Assembly (NCBI GenBank): GCA_012514125.1
Contig: JAAZAW010000209.1
Location: forward strand, 1 to 5,334
Source: Phycisphaerae bacterium
GTDB taxonomy: Bacteria; Planctomycetota; Phycisphaerae; JAAYCJ01
Reading direction: 5' to 3'
DNA: 5,334 bases
Part shown: positions 1 through 5,297 of the stretch, piece after piece
How the letters are laid out: every line of letters starts with the position of its first letter
Position numbering within the stretch: the first letter of the stretch is position 1
Notes under the pieces: model-generated
The model's input: the letters and a program-made list of their open reading frames with translations, nothing else
Database searches by the model: none
What the model was told of the DNA's origin: nothing
Program-made: the position numbers and the translations under genes

Positions 1-26
1 ATTGTAACCAACCTTGATCTGCAGTC

Positions 27-74
27 AATTCACAACGTCTACCATTCCGGACAAGAATGACATTGTTGTGAATT
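27..74. repeat. Imperfect inverted repeat spanning the lipoprotein stop codon
   Basis: The arms AATTCACAAC (27-36) and GTTGTGAATT (65-74) are perfectly complementary over 10 bp. Inside them GTC (37-39) can pair with GAC (59-61), and ATTC (44-47) with GAAT (55-58), leaving loop 48-54. This gives 17 pairs interrupted by bulges at 40-43 and 62-64. The lipoprotein stop codon lies at 39-41, inside the structure. No T-run follows on the minus strand, so it is not a canonical intrinsic terminator. It could be an mRNA 3' stabilising hairpin, a protein-binding site or a recombination-site relict. Confidence 0.6.
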
Positions 75-2066
75 TCTTTTCACCAACTGCTTTATCAGGA
101 AACAGTCGTAGTCGCCGAACGAAGTATGGAACTCTGTGGTAGTGGGGCGGGGGTCGAGGTCGGCGGTTTGCTGGAAGGCGCCGCCCCAATAGACCAGCCA
201 GGTGTTGGGAACGATAGTGACCGCCGAGGCGACGTCGTCGGCGGGACTTCCAACGGGAATCACATCGTTAAAGGCCCCTGTTGTGGTAATATAGGCGAGA
301 AAACCGTCGGTGGCGCCGATGGGCGAGATTTTATTCGCGGGGTTGGCCGGATTGAAAACGGTTTGGCCTGAGAAGGTTCCGGTGACGTAGAGCGTCGGTG
401 CGGCGCCCAGAGCCAGGCTGGTGATGGTTTCCCTGCCTGCGCCGGTAACGATATAGACCCACTGATAGTTGCCGGTGGCGTTGATCGATGAGACGAAGGC
501 ATCGGTTTCGCCGGCGGCGGTTTTCAGTACGGTTGCGGAACCGGGGTCAAAATCGACGGTTTGCTGGAAGGACCCGCCGAAAAAGATGTTGCCGAACTGA
601 TTGCATTTCATGGCAGTGACGACGTCGGTGCCGGGGCCACCCAGGGTTCTGCCCCAGATGAACGTACCGTCGGACTGGAGCTTGACCAGGAAGATATCGC
701 TGTCGCCTGTGGAATTGACAGGAGAAACGCCACCGAGGGCGTCAAGGTTCATGGTGACTTTGAAGTTACCCGCGACGAGCATGTTATAGGTCGCGTCGAA
801 GCAGACGGCAACGACGTCGTCGTCATCCGGACCGCCATAGGTGATCGTCCAGAGGTATTCGCCCATAGCGGTGAATCGTGTGATGAAGCCGTCGGCTTTT
901 CCGGCGGAAGTGATTTTATCTTCGGTGGAGGCAGGGTCGAAATCGACGGTCTGGTTAAACGCGCCTCCGACGGTGAGATTTCCCGCCAGGTCGGTGGCGG
1001 CAGTGGTTCCGTTGTCGTTTCCGGGACCTCCGATTTGTCTGGCCCAGAGGAATGTTCCCTGCGGACTGAATTTTGCGATCAGGACATCGGTTCCGCCCCG
1101 GCTGGTGAGGGGGGGGATGTTCTGGTTCCCGGCGGTGAAGAAAATCGTACCGGCAAAGTTCGCGATCAGGTAAACGTTACCCGAGCCGTCAACCGTCAGC
1201 GCGGTGCCCTGGTCGTTCTGGTTACCGCCGATGGTGATGGTCCAGAGGAGATCGCCGTTCGAGGCGAATTTTGAGAGGAAGATATCCTGTCGCCCTGCGC
1301 TTTGGAAAAGTCGGGTGGCTTGGCCGGGGTCGAAATCGACGATTCCGGTGAAACTTCCGGTGACGAAGATGTTTCCGCTGGTGTCGGCGGCGAGGGCTTT
1401 GACGTAATCGGTCCCGGATGAGCCGAAGCTCTTGGCCCAGCCGATGGTGGCGGGTTCGGTGACGGTGATATTGACGATGGCGGCGGGAGATTCGGCCTGG
1501 CCGTCGCCGGCTTTATAGGTAAAGGAGTCTGGGCCGAGGTAACCATTCGTCGGTGTGTAAGTTACGATGGGCACGGAGCCTGAAAGCGTTCCATGCAAGG
1601 GGTTGCCCGGCGTCAGGACGATTGGATCGCCGTCGGGGTCGGAGCCGCCGAGTTGAATGTTGACGGGGGTGTTTTTGGGGGTTGTGACACCGATGTCATA
1701 AGCGATGGGGGGGGTATTGACGGCGATGGAGACAAATTCTGCGATGATGGTCATGTCGGCGTTGACGGTGAAGGTAATGGGGTTGTCGGTTCCGCTGATA
1801 TCGCCGGACCATTTATCGAAACGATAGCCTGCGTTGGGAACGGCGGTAAGTGTGGTGTCTTTTTTGTTTGGGAACGCACCGCCTGTGGTGGCGGACCCGG
1901 CTGCAGAGCGGACATATCCGCCGCCATTGGAGGAGATGGTCAGTGCTCGATATTTGGGTTCACTGCCGTCGTCGGGGGTGCCGCCGGAGGGACAGCCCGG
2001 TATGGAGAAAAAAGAGAAAATGAGGCAACAGGTGAGTAATTTTTCGAATACGCGGAATTTACGCAT
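39..2066 (-). CDS. Predicted surface lipoprotein: InlB-like repeat, cadherin-like domain and seven-bladed SBBP beta-propeller
   Basis: The protein has 675 residues and no recognisable catalytic motif, so a surface binding or scaffold role is inferred. Seen in order: a basic N-terminus (MRKFRVFEK), a hydrophobic stretch, and a lipobox-like IPGC ending at Cys25. Proline at -2 is off consensus, so lipidation is likely rather than certain. A Gly/Pro/Asp-rich linker follows. Residues about 39-112 resemble a divergent InlB B-repeat (GYRFDKWSG, then a terminal AEF). Residues about 117-205 resemble a cadherin/Big-like domain (SDPDGDP, DSFTYKAGDG). Residues 210-663 are seven repeats with W...GG, GN-(F/Y), FDPG and D-x-F signatures, as in SBBP propeller repeats. 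The frame stays open upstream to 2192, but I chose the ATG at 2064-2066 because the signal peptide begins there, GGAG lies 9 nt upstream, and the longer start falls inside the putative promoter. The tail RNSQQCHSCPEW lies outside the propeller and carries a CxxC. The gene appears monocistronic within the window. The reading frame is near certain; the role is unknown. Confidence 0.9.
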   Translation of the reverse strand: MRKFRVFEKLLTCCLIFSFFSIPGCPSGGTPDDGSEPKYRALTISSNGGGYVRSAAGSATTGGAFPNKKDTTLTAVPNAGYRFDKWSGDISGTDNPITFTVNADMTIIAEFVSIAVNTPPIAYDIGVTTPKNTPVNIQLGGSDPDGDPIVLTPGNPLHGTLSGSVPIVTYTPTNGYLGPDSFTYKAGDGQAESPAAIVNITVTEPATIGWAKSFGSSGTDYVKALAADTSGNIFVTGSFTGIVDFDPGQATRLFQSAGRQDIFLSKFASNGDLLWTITIGGNQNDQGTALTVDGSGNVYLIANFAGTIFFTAGNQNIPPLTSRGGTDVLIAKFSPQGTFLWARQIGGPGNDNGTTAATDLAGNLTVGGAFNQTVDFDPASTEDKITSAGKADGFITRFTAMGEYLWTITYGGPDDDDVVAVCFDATYNMLVAGNFKVTMNLDALGGVSPVNSTGDSDIFLVKLQSDGTFIWGRTLGGPGTDVVTAMKCNQFGNIFFGGSFQQTVDFDPGSATVLKTAAGETDAFVSSINATGNYQWVYIVTGAGRETITSLALGAAPTLYVTGTFSGQTVFNPANPANKISPIGATDGFLAYITTTGAFNDVIPVGSPADDVASAVTIVPNTWLVYWGGAFQQTADLDPRPTTTEFHTSFGDYDCFLIKQLVKRNSQQCHSCPEW
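78..1439 (-). repeat. Seven tandem ~195-bp coding repeats (beta-propeller blades)
   Basis: Blades in protein order map to 1245-1439, 1047-1244, 852-1046, 657-851, 462-656, 270-461 and 78-269. The period is 64-66 residues. Blades 1-6 begin with Trp (W-A-K, W-T-I, W-A-R, W-T-I, W-G-R, W-V-Y); blade 7 has lost it (N-D-V). The FDPG-type turn also survives at DNA level: GGGTCGAAATCGACG occurs identically at 934-948 and 1327-1341, with diverged copies near 150 and 545. Seven units agree with a closed seven-bladed propeller. The fold is inferred from repeat number and family signatures, not modelled. Confidence 0.85.
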
Positions 2067-2084
2067 GGCTGTGTACTCCAACGG

Positions 2085-2104
2085 TCCCCCGACCTGCCGG
2101 GGGA
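2085..2104 (-). promoter_or_regulatory. GC hairpin in the lipoprotein mRNA leader, next to its ribosome-binding site
   Basis: TCCCCC at 2085-2090 pairs perfectly with GGGGGA at 2099-2104 around an 8-nt loop. On the transcript the hairpin ends 5 bases before the GGAG ribosome-binding site and about 18 nt before the ATG. It could modulate ribosome access. Any role is inferred, and no known riboswitch family is recognised. Confidence 0.4.
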
Positions 2105-2163
2105 TTTGCGGGCCTGACTGTACATTTGAGTTCGTGTTTCGTTGTGTTTTTAAAAACGTAAAT

Positions 2164-2192
2164 ATTTTAAGAGAAAATGGTTGGAATTGCAA
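2164..2192 (-). promoter_or_regulatory. Candidate sigma70-like promoter for the lipoprotein gene
   Basis: Read on the minus strand, TTGCAA (2187-2192) and TAAAAT (2164-2169) are separated by exactly 17 bases, matching the -35 and -10 consensus at 4 of 6 and 5 of 6 positions. Transcription would start near 2157, giving a leader of about 90 nt. This supports the ATG at 2066 over an upstream in-frame ATG at 2192. Confidence 0.45.
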
Positions 2193-2369
2193 TGATTGTT
2201 GGGAAAAGTTGGAAATTTCAAGTAAAGAGATTGAACCGTCAAGGCGCTAAAGACGCCGGGGGAAGAGAAAATGAAGGTTGGAAGGATGTGAATTCGACGT
2301 GGTTGTTTTTTTAAGGAAAGGGGGCCGAGATAAATCTGGAAATTCCGTCAGAATAACGATTTTCAACCA

Positions 2370-2398
2370 TTTACATATCTTTAGTAAGGTGATATACT
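2370..2398 (+). promoter_or_regulatory. Candidate sigma70-like promoter for rpsA
   Basis: TTTACA (2370-2375) and TATACT (2393-2398) are separated by 17 bases; each matches consensus at 5 of 6 positions, the best promoter match I found in the window. Transcription would start near 2405, so the coding region cannot begin at the upstream in-frame ATG at 2278. The next in-frame ATGs are at 2452, 2467 and 2506. Confidence 0.6.
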
Positions 2399-2404
2399 TT
2401 ATAT

Positions 2405-2505
2405 TTCGTTCCTGGAAAACGCCCGGGGGCGAATTACTGGAATCGGCGGCAATGGGCCTCCGAAAAATGCGTTCGTTTTTTATAGGGTGTACAGGTTTTT
2501 TATTT
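2405..2505 (+). promoter_or_regulatory. Structured 5' leader of rpsA without a clear Shine-Dalgarno sequence
   Basis: The leader contains a small hairpin at 2420-2431 (CGCC/GGCG, 4-nt loop), a larger one at 2443-2463 (TCGG-C-GGC pairing with GCC-T-CCGA, loop AATGG), and then CGAA/TTCG (2461-2475) running into six T residues (2476-2481). The bases just before the ATG at 2506 are T-rich, with only a weak AGG at 2493-2495. In E. coli, rpsA translation is known to lack a strong SD and to be autoregulated by S1. A similar arrangement here is inference. Confidence 0.4.
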
Positions 2506-4281
2506 ATGGTGAACTACAATATTTTAAATTCGATTGAAATCGACGAAGACGAACTTAATCAGGCCCTGGCCGACGCGATCGGCGAGGGTGAGCTTGAGCA
2601 GAAGATCGGTGACACATCCACATCATTCAAGCCGGGTGCGATCATTAAGGGCAAAGTGGTTGAAGTTGTCGGTGACAGCGTCATTGTGGACGTTGGTTTC
2701 AAGAGTGAAGGATTCGTCTCTGTCGGCGAATTTGAAGACCGCAGCGCAATCGATCCGGGCGATGAGTTCGAGGTGTTCCTTGAAGCGGTTGAAGATGATA
2801 CAGGAATGATGGTGCTTTCCAAACGTAAGGCGGACCGTATTCGCGGATGGCAGCGTATTATCGAGACTTGCAAGGAAGGCGATAAGGTGACAGGCCGCGT
2901 GACCCGCAAGATCAAATCGGGTCTGCTTGTGGATATCGGTGTGCCGGTATTTTTGCCTGCGAGCCAGGTGGATATCCGCCGGCCGGGAGATATCGGGGAG
3001 TATGTGGGTCAGACGGTTGAAGCCAAGATCATCAAGATCGACGTTTCCCGCCGGAATATCGTGATTTCCCGCAGAAAGATGATCGAAGAAGAACGCGCGG
3101 AAGCGAAGTCCAAGCTGCTTTCCGAATTGGAAGTGGGACAGGTTCGCAAGGGCGTGGTGAAGAATATCGCCGATTTCGGTGTGTTTGTCGACCTTGACGG
3201 GATGGACGGGTTACTGCATATTACCGATATGAGCTGGGATCGGATTTCTCATCCGTCTGAGATGGTGCATATGGATCAGGAAATCGATACGATGGTCCTG
3301 AATTTCGATAAGGAAAAAGAGAAAATCGCTTTGGGTCTCAAGCAGCTTTCGGAAGACCCGTGGTCGCGGGTATCGGAGAAATATCCGATCGGTTCTCGTA
3401 CCAATGGCGAGGTGGTGAACCTGACCTCCTACGGGGCGTTTGTCAAACTCGAAGCGGGCGTGGAAGGGCTGGTTCATATTTCGGAGATGAGCTGGACGAA
3501 GCGGATCAATCATCCTTCGGAGATGTTAAACATCGGCGATACGGTTGAAGTGGTTGTTCTCGACGCCAATAAGGACAAGAAGGAAATTTCGCTGGGTATC
3601 AAGCAGGTGGAAGCGAATCCGTGGGAACTGGTGGCTCAGAAGTATCCGCCCAATACGGTGGTCGAAGGCGTGGTGAAGAACCTGACGACGTATGGCGCGT
3701 TTATCGAAATCGAAGAAGGGGTCGATGGTTTGCTGCATATTTCCGATATGAGCTGGACCAAGAAGATCACCCATCCGAACGAAATGCTCAAGAAGGGCGA
3801 TACGGTCAAATGCGTGGTGCTGGAAGTGGACAAAGACAAGATGCGGTTGTCCTTGGGCATGAAGCAGTTGACGGAAGACCCGTGGCTGCATTCGATTCCG
3901 GATCATTACATTCCGGGCCAGATCGTCAAGGGCGTGGTGACGAAGATTACCAACTTCGGTGTTTTTGTCGAACTCGAGCCGGGTCTGGAAGGGTTGCTGC
4001 ACGTGAGCGAAATCGCGGATCACAAGGTAGAAAAACCCGATGCGGAACTCAAGATCGGTGATGAAATCGAAGTGAAGATTCTTCGCGTGGATATTCAGGA
4101 TCGCAAGATTGGTCTGTCGAAGAAACGTGCGGAGTGGGCCAGCGAAGGCGGCGAAGCTCCGACGGAAGAAGGCGGTCAGGAAAAAGAACAGCTTAAGGGC
4201 GGTTTCGGTAATGCTTCGGGCAATGGAATTTTTGGTTCACTCAACCCGGTTCAGATGCCTCAGAAGGACGAAAACGAGTAA
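2506..4281 (+). CDS. rpsA: 30S ribosomal protein S1
   Basis: S1 is the RNA-binding protein of the small ribosomal subunit that captures mRNA and helps unfold it at initiation. The 591-residue product carries six S1 (OB-fold) domains at about residues 42-108, 124-190, 208-281, 293-368, 380-455 and 467-541. Domains 3-6 show the hallmark pattern: G-x-V-x-x-(I/L)-x-x-(F/Y)-G-(A/V)-F-(V/I), then G-L-(L/V)-H-(I/V)-(S/T)-(D/E), and a closing LGxKQ or LSKK. Domains 1 and 2 are diverged, as usual for the ribosome-binding half. Length and domain count match the long Gram-negative type (E. coli S1 is 557 residues). Residues 542-591 form a low-complexity Glu/Gly-rich tail. I chose the ATG at 2506 because MVNYNILNSIEIDEDELNQA looks like an S1 N-terminus, whereas the residues before it (RSFFIGCTGFLF) do not. 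ATGs at 2452 and 2467 remain possible. The gene has its own promoter candidate and terminator. Confidence 0.95.
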   Translation: MVNYNILNSIEIDEDELNQALADAIGEGELEQKIGDTSTSFKPGAIIKGKVVEVVGDSVIVDVGFKSEGFVSVGEFEDRSAIDPGDEFEVFLEAVEDDTGMMVLSKRKADRIRGWQRIIETCKEGDKVTGRVTRKIKSGLLVDIGVPVFLPASQVDIRRPGDIGEYVGQTVEAKIIKIDVSRRNIVISRRKMIEEERAEAKSKLLSELEVGQVRKGVVKNIADFGVFVDLDGMDGLLHITDMSWDRISHPSEMVHMDQEIDTMVLNFDKEKEKIALGLKQLSEDPWSRVSEKYPIGSRTNGEVVNLTSYGAFVKLEAGVEGLVHISEMSWTKRINHPSEMLNIGDTVEVVVLDANKDKKEISLGIKQVEANPWELVAQKYPPNTVVEGVVKNLTTYGAFIEIEEGVDGLLHISDMSWTKKITHPNEMLKKGDTVKCVVLEVDKDKMRLSLGMKQLTEDPWLHSIPDHYIPGQIVKGVVTKITNFGVFVELEPGLEGLLHVSEIADHKVEKPDAELKIGDEIEVKILRVDIQDRKIGLSKKRAEWASEGGEAPTEEGGQEKEQLKGGFGNASGNGIFGSLNPVQMPQKDENE

Positions 4282-4307
4282 GCGTGATTTGATGATTTCA
4301 GATTTAC

Positions 4308-4343
4308 AAAGGTCGATGATCGAAAGGTCATCGACCTTTTTTT
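4308..4343 (+). terminator. Strong intrinsic terminator of rpsA
   Basis: Bases 4308-4321 pair with 4326-4339 as a 14-bp stem (one T-G wobble at 4320/4327) closed by a GAAA loop (4322-4325) of the stable GNRA type. A run of seven T residues (4337-4343) follows. It starts 26 bases after the rpsA stop codon, so it should end the rpsA transcript and separate it from the tRNA gene. Confidence 0.93.
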
Positions 4344-4425
4344 ATGAAGGCATGGTTTGTTGAATGTCGAAGGGGCTTTGTGAATCCATATCGTTGTTAT
4401 CCGAGCCGCGTTGAGGAATAAACTC

Positions 4426-4454
4426 TTGAAAGTGATTGAGTTGGGCGATAAGAT
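4426..4454 (+). promoter_or_regulatory. Possible promoter for tRNA-Thr
   Basis: TTGAAA (4426-4431) and TAAGAT (4449-4454) lie 17 bases apart, matching consensus at 4 of 6 positions each. Transcription would start near 4461, about 70 bases before the tRNA. The tRNA needs its own promoter because a strong terminator separates it from rpsA. The match is modest. Confidence 0.35.
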
Positions 4455-4486
4455 ATTATGCGAAAGCGAAAGAGAAACCGTTTTTG

Positions 4487-4518
4487 GAATGAACAAATTC
4501 ATTCGATTTCGGATCGAA
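4487..4518 (+). repeat. Two overlapping, mutually exclusive hairpins in the tRNA leader
   Basis: GAATGAA (4487-4493) pairs perfectly with TTCATTC (4498-4504) around CAAA. TTCGAT (4502-4507) pairs perfectly with ATCGAA (4513-4518) around TTCGG. The two share bases 4502-4504, so both cannot form fully at once. They may guide processing of the tRNA 5' end or bind a protein; this is inferred from symmetry alone. Confidence 0.45.
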
Positions 4519-4532
4519 GAATTTTATGATTG

Positions 4533-4605
4533 GCCGACGTAGCTCAATTGGCAGAGCAGCGGTTTTGTAAACCGCAGGTTGCGGGTTCGAGTCCCATCGT
4601 CGGCT
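4533..4605 (+). tRNA. tRNA-Thr, anticodon TGT
   Basis: A 73-nt cloverleaf reads ACA codons. The acceptor stem GCCGACG (4533-4539) pairs perfectly with CGTCGGC (4598-4604); the D stem is GCTC/GAGC; the anticodon stem GCGGT/ACCGC encloses TTTGTAA with anticodon TGT at 4566-4568; the T loop is TTCGAGT. The threonine identity pairs G1-C72 and C2-G71 and anticodon bases G35 and U36 are present. The variable loop AGGTT allows an A15-U48 Levitt pair. The discriminator base is T and CCA is not encoded, so CCA-adding enzyme is needed. The T stem GCGGG/CCCAT carries a C-A mismatch (4582/4596) and a G-T wobble (4581/4597). Confidence 0.97.
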
Positions 4606-4743
4606 TTTGCAAATCCCATCAAGACTGGCAGTGACTCCAAGTGCCAGATTGCGTCTAACATGCCTCAAAACCAAGCAATTACAGTAAACCATGAATTCGT
4701 TTCTGACCTTCAAAATGAAGGGGTTGCAGTGTTTAGCCGATGA
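4606..4743 (+). pseudogene. Possible C-terminal remnant of a lost gene (integrase suspected) directly after the tRNA
   Basis: The frame ending with TGA at 4741-4743 is open back through the tRNA to 4543, yet has no ATG before 4660 and no ribosome-binding site there. After the tRNA it reads NPIKTGSDSKCQIASN and onward to a polar end (LQNEGVAVFSR). The other two forward frames are closed here by TAA codons. The TGA is followed 7 bases later by the ATG of the next small ORF, a spacing typical of coupled genes. The position against a tRNA 3' end suggests the end of a tRNA-targeting integrase whose body was deleted. No catalytic motif is visible, so the identity is a guess and the fragment may be non-coding. 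Confidence 0.22.
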
Positions 4744-4750
4744 CAGGTCA

Positions 4751-4897
4751 ATGACTGCAAAAGTACTCACTTCCGACAAGCCAGACGACAAGCTGGCAAG
4801 CCAGTTCCCTGAACTTGATGAACTGGTCAAGGCTTGGCCAAGGCTTCCAGAAAGTATCCGCAAGGGCATACTGGCCATGATTCATAGCTTTCAATAG
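4751..4897 (+). CDS. Small conserved-looking hypothetical protein, 48 residues
   Basis: The product is a soluble peptide whose second half (FPELDELVKAWPRLPESIR and the following KGILAMIHSF) should form two amphipathic helices joined at the Pro-rich turn. I associate the W-P-x-L-P-x-x-I-(R/K)-x-G-I-x-A-M motif with small ORFs beside integrases in Planctomycetota, but this is memory rather than a search. I chose the ATG at 4751 because it sits just after the TGA of the preceding open frame and has CAGGTCA directly before it. The ATG at 4691 would add 20 residues with no SD and unlike composition; the ATG at 4715 is a third option. There is no transmembrane segment or known catalytic motif. Function unknown. 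Confidence 0.5.
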   Translation: MTAKVLTSDKPDDKLASQFPELDELVKAWPRLPESIRKGILAMIHSFQ

Positions 4898-4968
4898 GGG
4901 GATTTGATGATGTTCTCAATTGTGATGGAAGATTTCGCTATTTTGTTTTCCTTGAATATACCCCATCA

Positions 4969-4982
4969 CCCCCCACGGGGGG
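4969..4982. repeat. C6/G6 near-palindrome (GC hairpin)
   Basis: Six C (4969-4974), AC, and six G (4977-4982) can form a very stable short hairpin of five G-C pairs with loop CACG; a further GGG follows at 4984-4986. It lies in the gap between the 48-residue ORF and the helix-turn-helix gene, otherwise AT-rich, and at the end of a doubtful 29-codon ORF (4907-4996). No T-run follows closely, so it is not a standard terminator. A transcription pause, operator or processing site is possible. Confidence 0.4.
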
Positions 4983-5086
4983 CGGGAGTAACGTAGCTTT
5001 ATACGTCTCTAAAATTTTCTCTAATTTTTGAAATCAGGTCAATGAATCGCGATGGATTGGAACAAAGAAAGGCAGGGAAGGTTAGC

Positions 5087-5284
5087 ATGTCCTATCAACT
5101 GAAAAAGCTATTGCCGAGACACAAGAAAATTCTTGAGCTTTGTTTGCAGGGAAAGAACTTTGTTGACATAGCCAAGGAAGTAATGGTGTCACCAAGGGCG
5201 ATTTCGTATATCTACAAATCCCCAATTTTCATGAATGAATTCCGGTTTCAAATGTGGAAGCGAGCTTTTGAAAAACGTCTTTAA
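5087..5284 (+). CDS. Small helix-turn-helix protein, phage/mobile-element type
   Basis: The 65-residue product begins with a basic segment and LLPRHKKILELCLQGKNF, then a helix-turn-helix at about residues 26-45 (DIAKEVMVS-PRAISYIYKS), and ends with SPIFMNEFRFQ and a basic helix. The layout (L-x-P-R-H, IL-x-L, G-K, (D/E)-I-A-K, VS, I-x-x-SP-x-F) resembles small DNA-binding proteins of phages and integrated elements, including the HTH part of small terminase subunits, and LuxR/sigma-4 type HTHs. Residues that would bind DNA are plausible, but the target is unknown. I chose the ATG at 5087 for its SD-like GGGAAGG (5075-5081) with 5-base spacing. An in-frame ATG at 5042 would give 80 residues and shares CAGGTCA with the previous ORF, so it remains a real alternative. 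No partner gene is seen before the window ends. Confidence 0.65.
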   Translation: MSYQLKKLLPRHKKILELCLQGKNFVDIAKEVMVSPRAISYIYKSPIFMNEFRFQMWKRAFEKRL

Positions 5285-5297
5285 GGAAGTGCTTCCT
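5284..5297. repeat. Short palindrome overlapping the HTH stop codon
   Basis: AGGAAGTGCTTCCT is a near-perfect palindrome (a five-pair stem with loop GTGC) starting at the last base of the stop codon. It has no T-run after it, so it is at best a weak terminator. It could be a binding site for the adjacent HTH protein. The remaining bases to 5334 show nothing recognisable. Confidence 0.3.

Larger units (their letters stand above)
2067..2505. other. Divergent intergenic region between the lipoprotein gene and rpsA
   Basis: These 439 bases carry no convincing gene. Seen: an SD-like GGAG for the minus-strand gene at 2076-2079, a GC hairpin at 2085-2104, a minus-strand promoter candidate at 2164-2192, a weak GGCG/CGCC hairpin at 2243-2257, a T7 run near 2306-2312, a plus-strand promoter candidate at 2370-2398, and a structured rpsA leader from about 2405. 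The frame of rpsA is open back to 2278, but that part lies mostly upstream of the predicted transcription start and does not resemble S1. Confidence 0.75.

Noticed and set aside
561..1274. Plus-strand 237-codon frame opposite the lipoprotein gene
   Set aside because: It is a shadow of the high-GC repeat-coding strand: repetitive, with no domain, while the minus strand has a signal peptide, RBS and a regular repeat fold. The same applies to the other plus-strand frames in 126-2250.
2243..2257. GGCG/CGCC hairpin as part of a riboswitch
   Set aside because: Only four pairs, no T-run nearby and no match to a riboswitch core that I recognise.
2271..2289. Six-codon mini ORF after a purine-rich stretch, as a leader peptide
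   Set aside because: It is upstream of the predicted rpsA transcription start and has no regulatory codon run or linked attenuator.
2278..2505. N-terminal extension of S1 from the ATG at 2278
   Set aside because: It lies largely upstream of the predicted transcription start, contains the promoter and leader hairpins, and does not look like S1.
3526..4023. Minus-strand 165-codon frame inside rpsA
   Set aside because: His/Arg/Asp-rich shadow of the S1 repeats; its apparent internal repeats simply mirror the repeated S1 domains.
4344..4421. 25-codon ORF beginning inside the terminator T-run
   Set aside because: No ribosome-binding site, starts where transcription should end, and no recognisable motif.
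4625..4647. CTGGCA/TGCCAG hairpin as terminator of the tRNA transcript
   Set aside because: Six pairs with an 11-base loop and no following T-run; too weak to call.
4456..4878. Minus-strand 140-codon frame including RRWDSNPQPAVYKTAALPIE
   Set aside because: That stretch is the antisense translation of tRNA-Thr, a known artefact in protein databases; the frame crosses the tRNA and the small ORFs and has no domain of its own.
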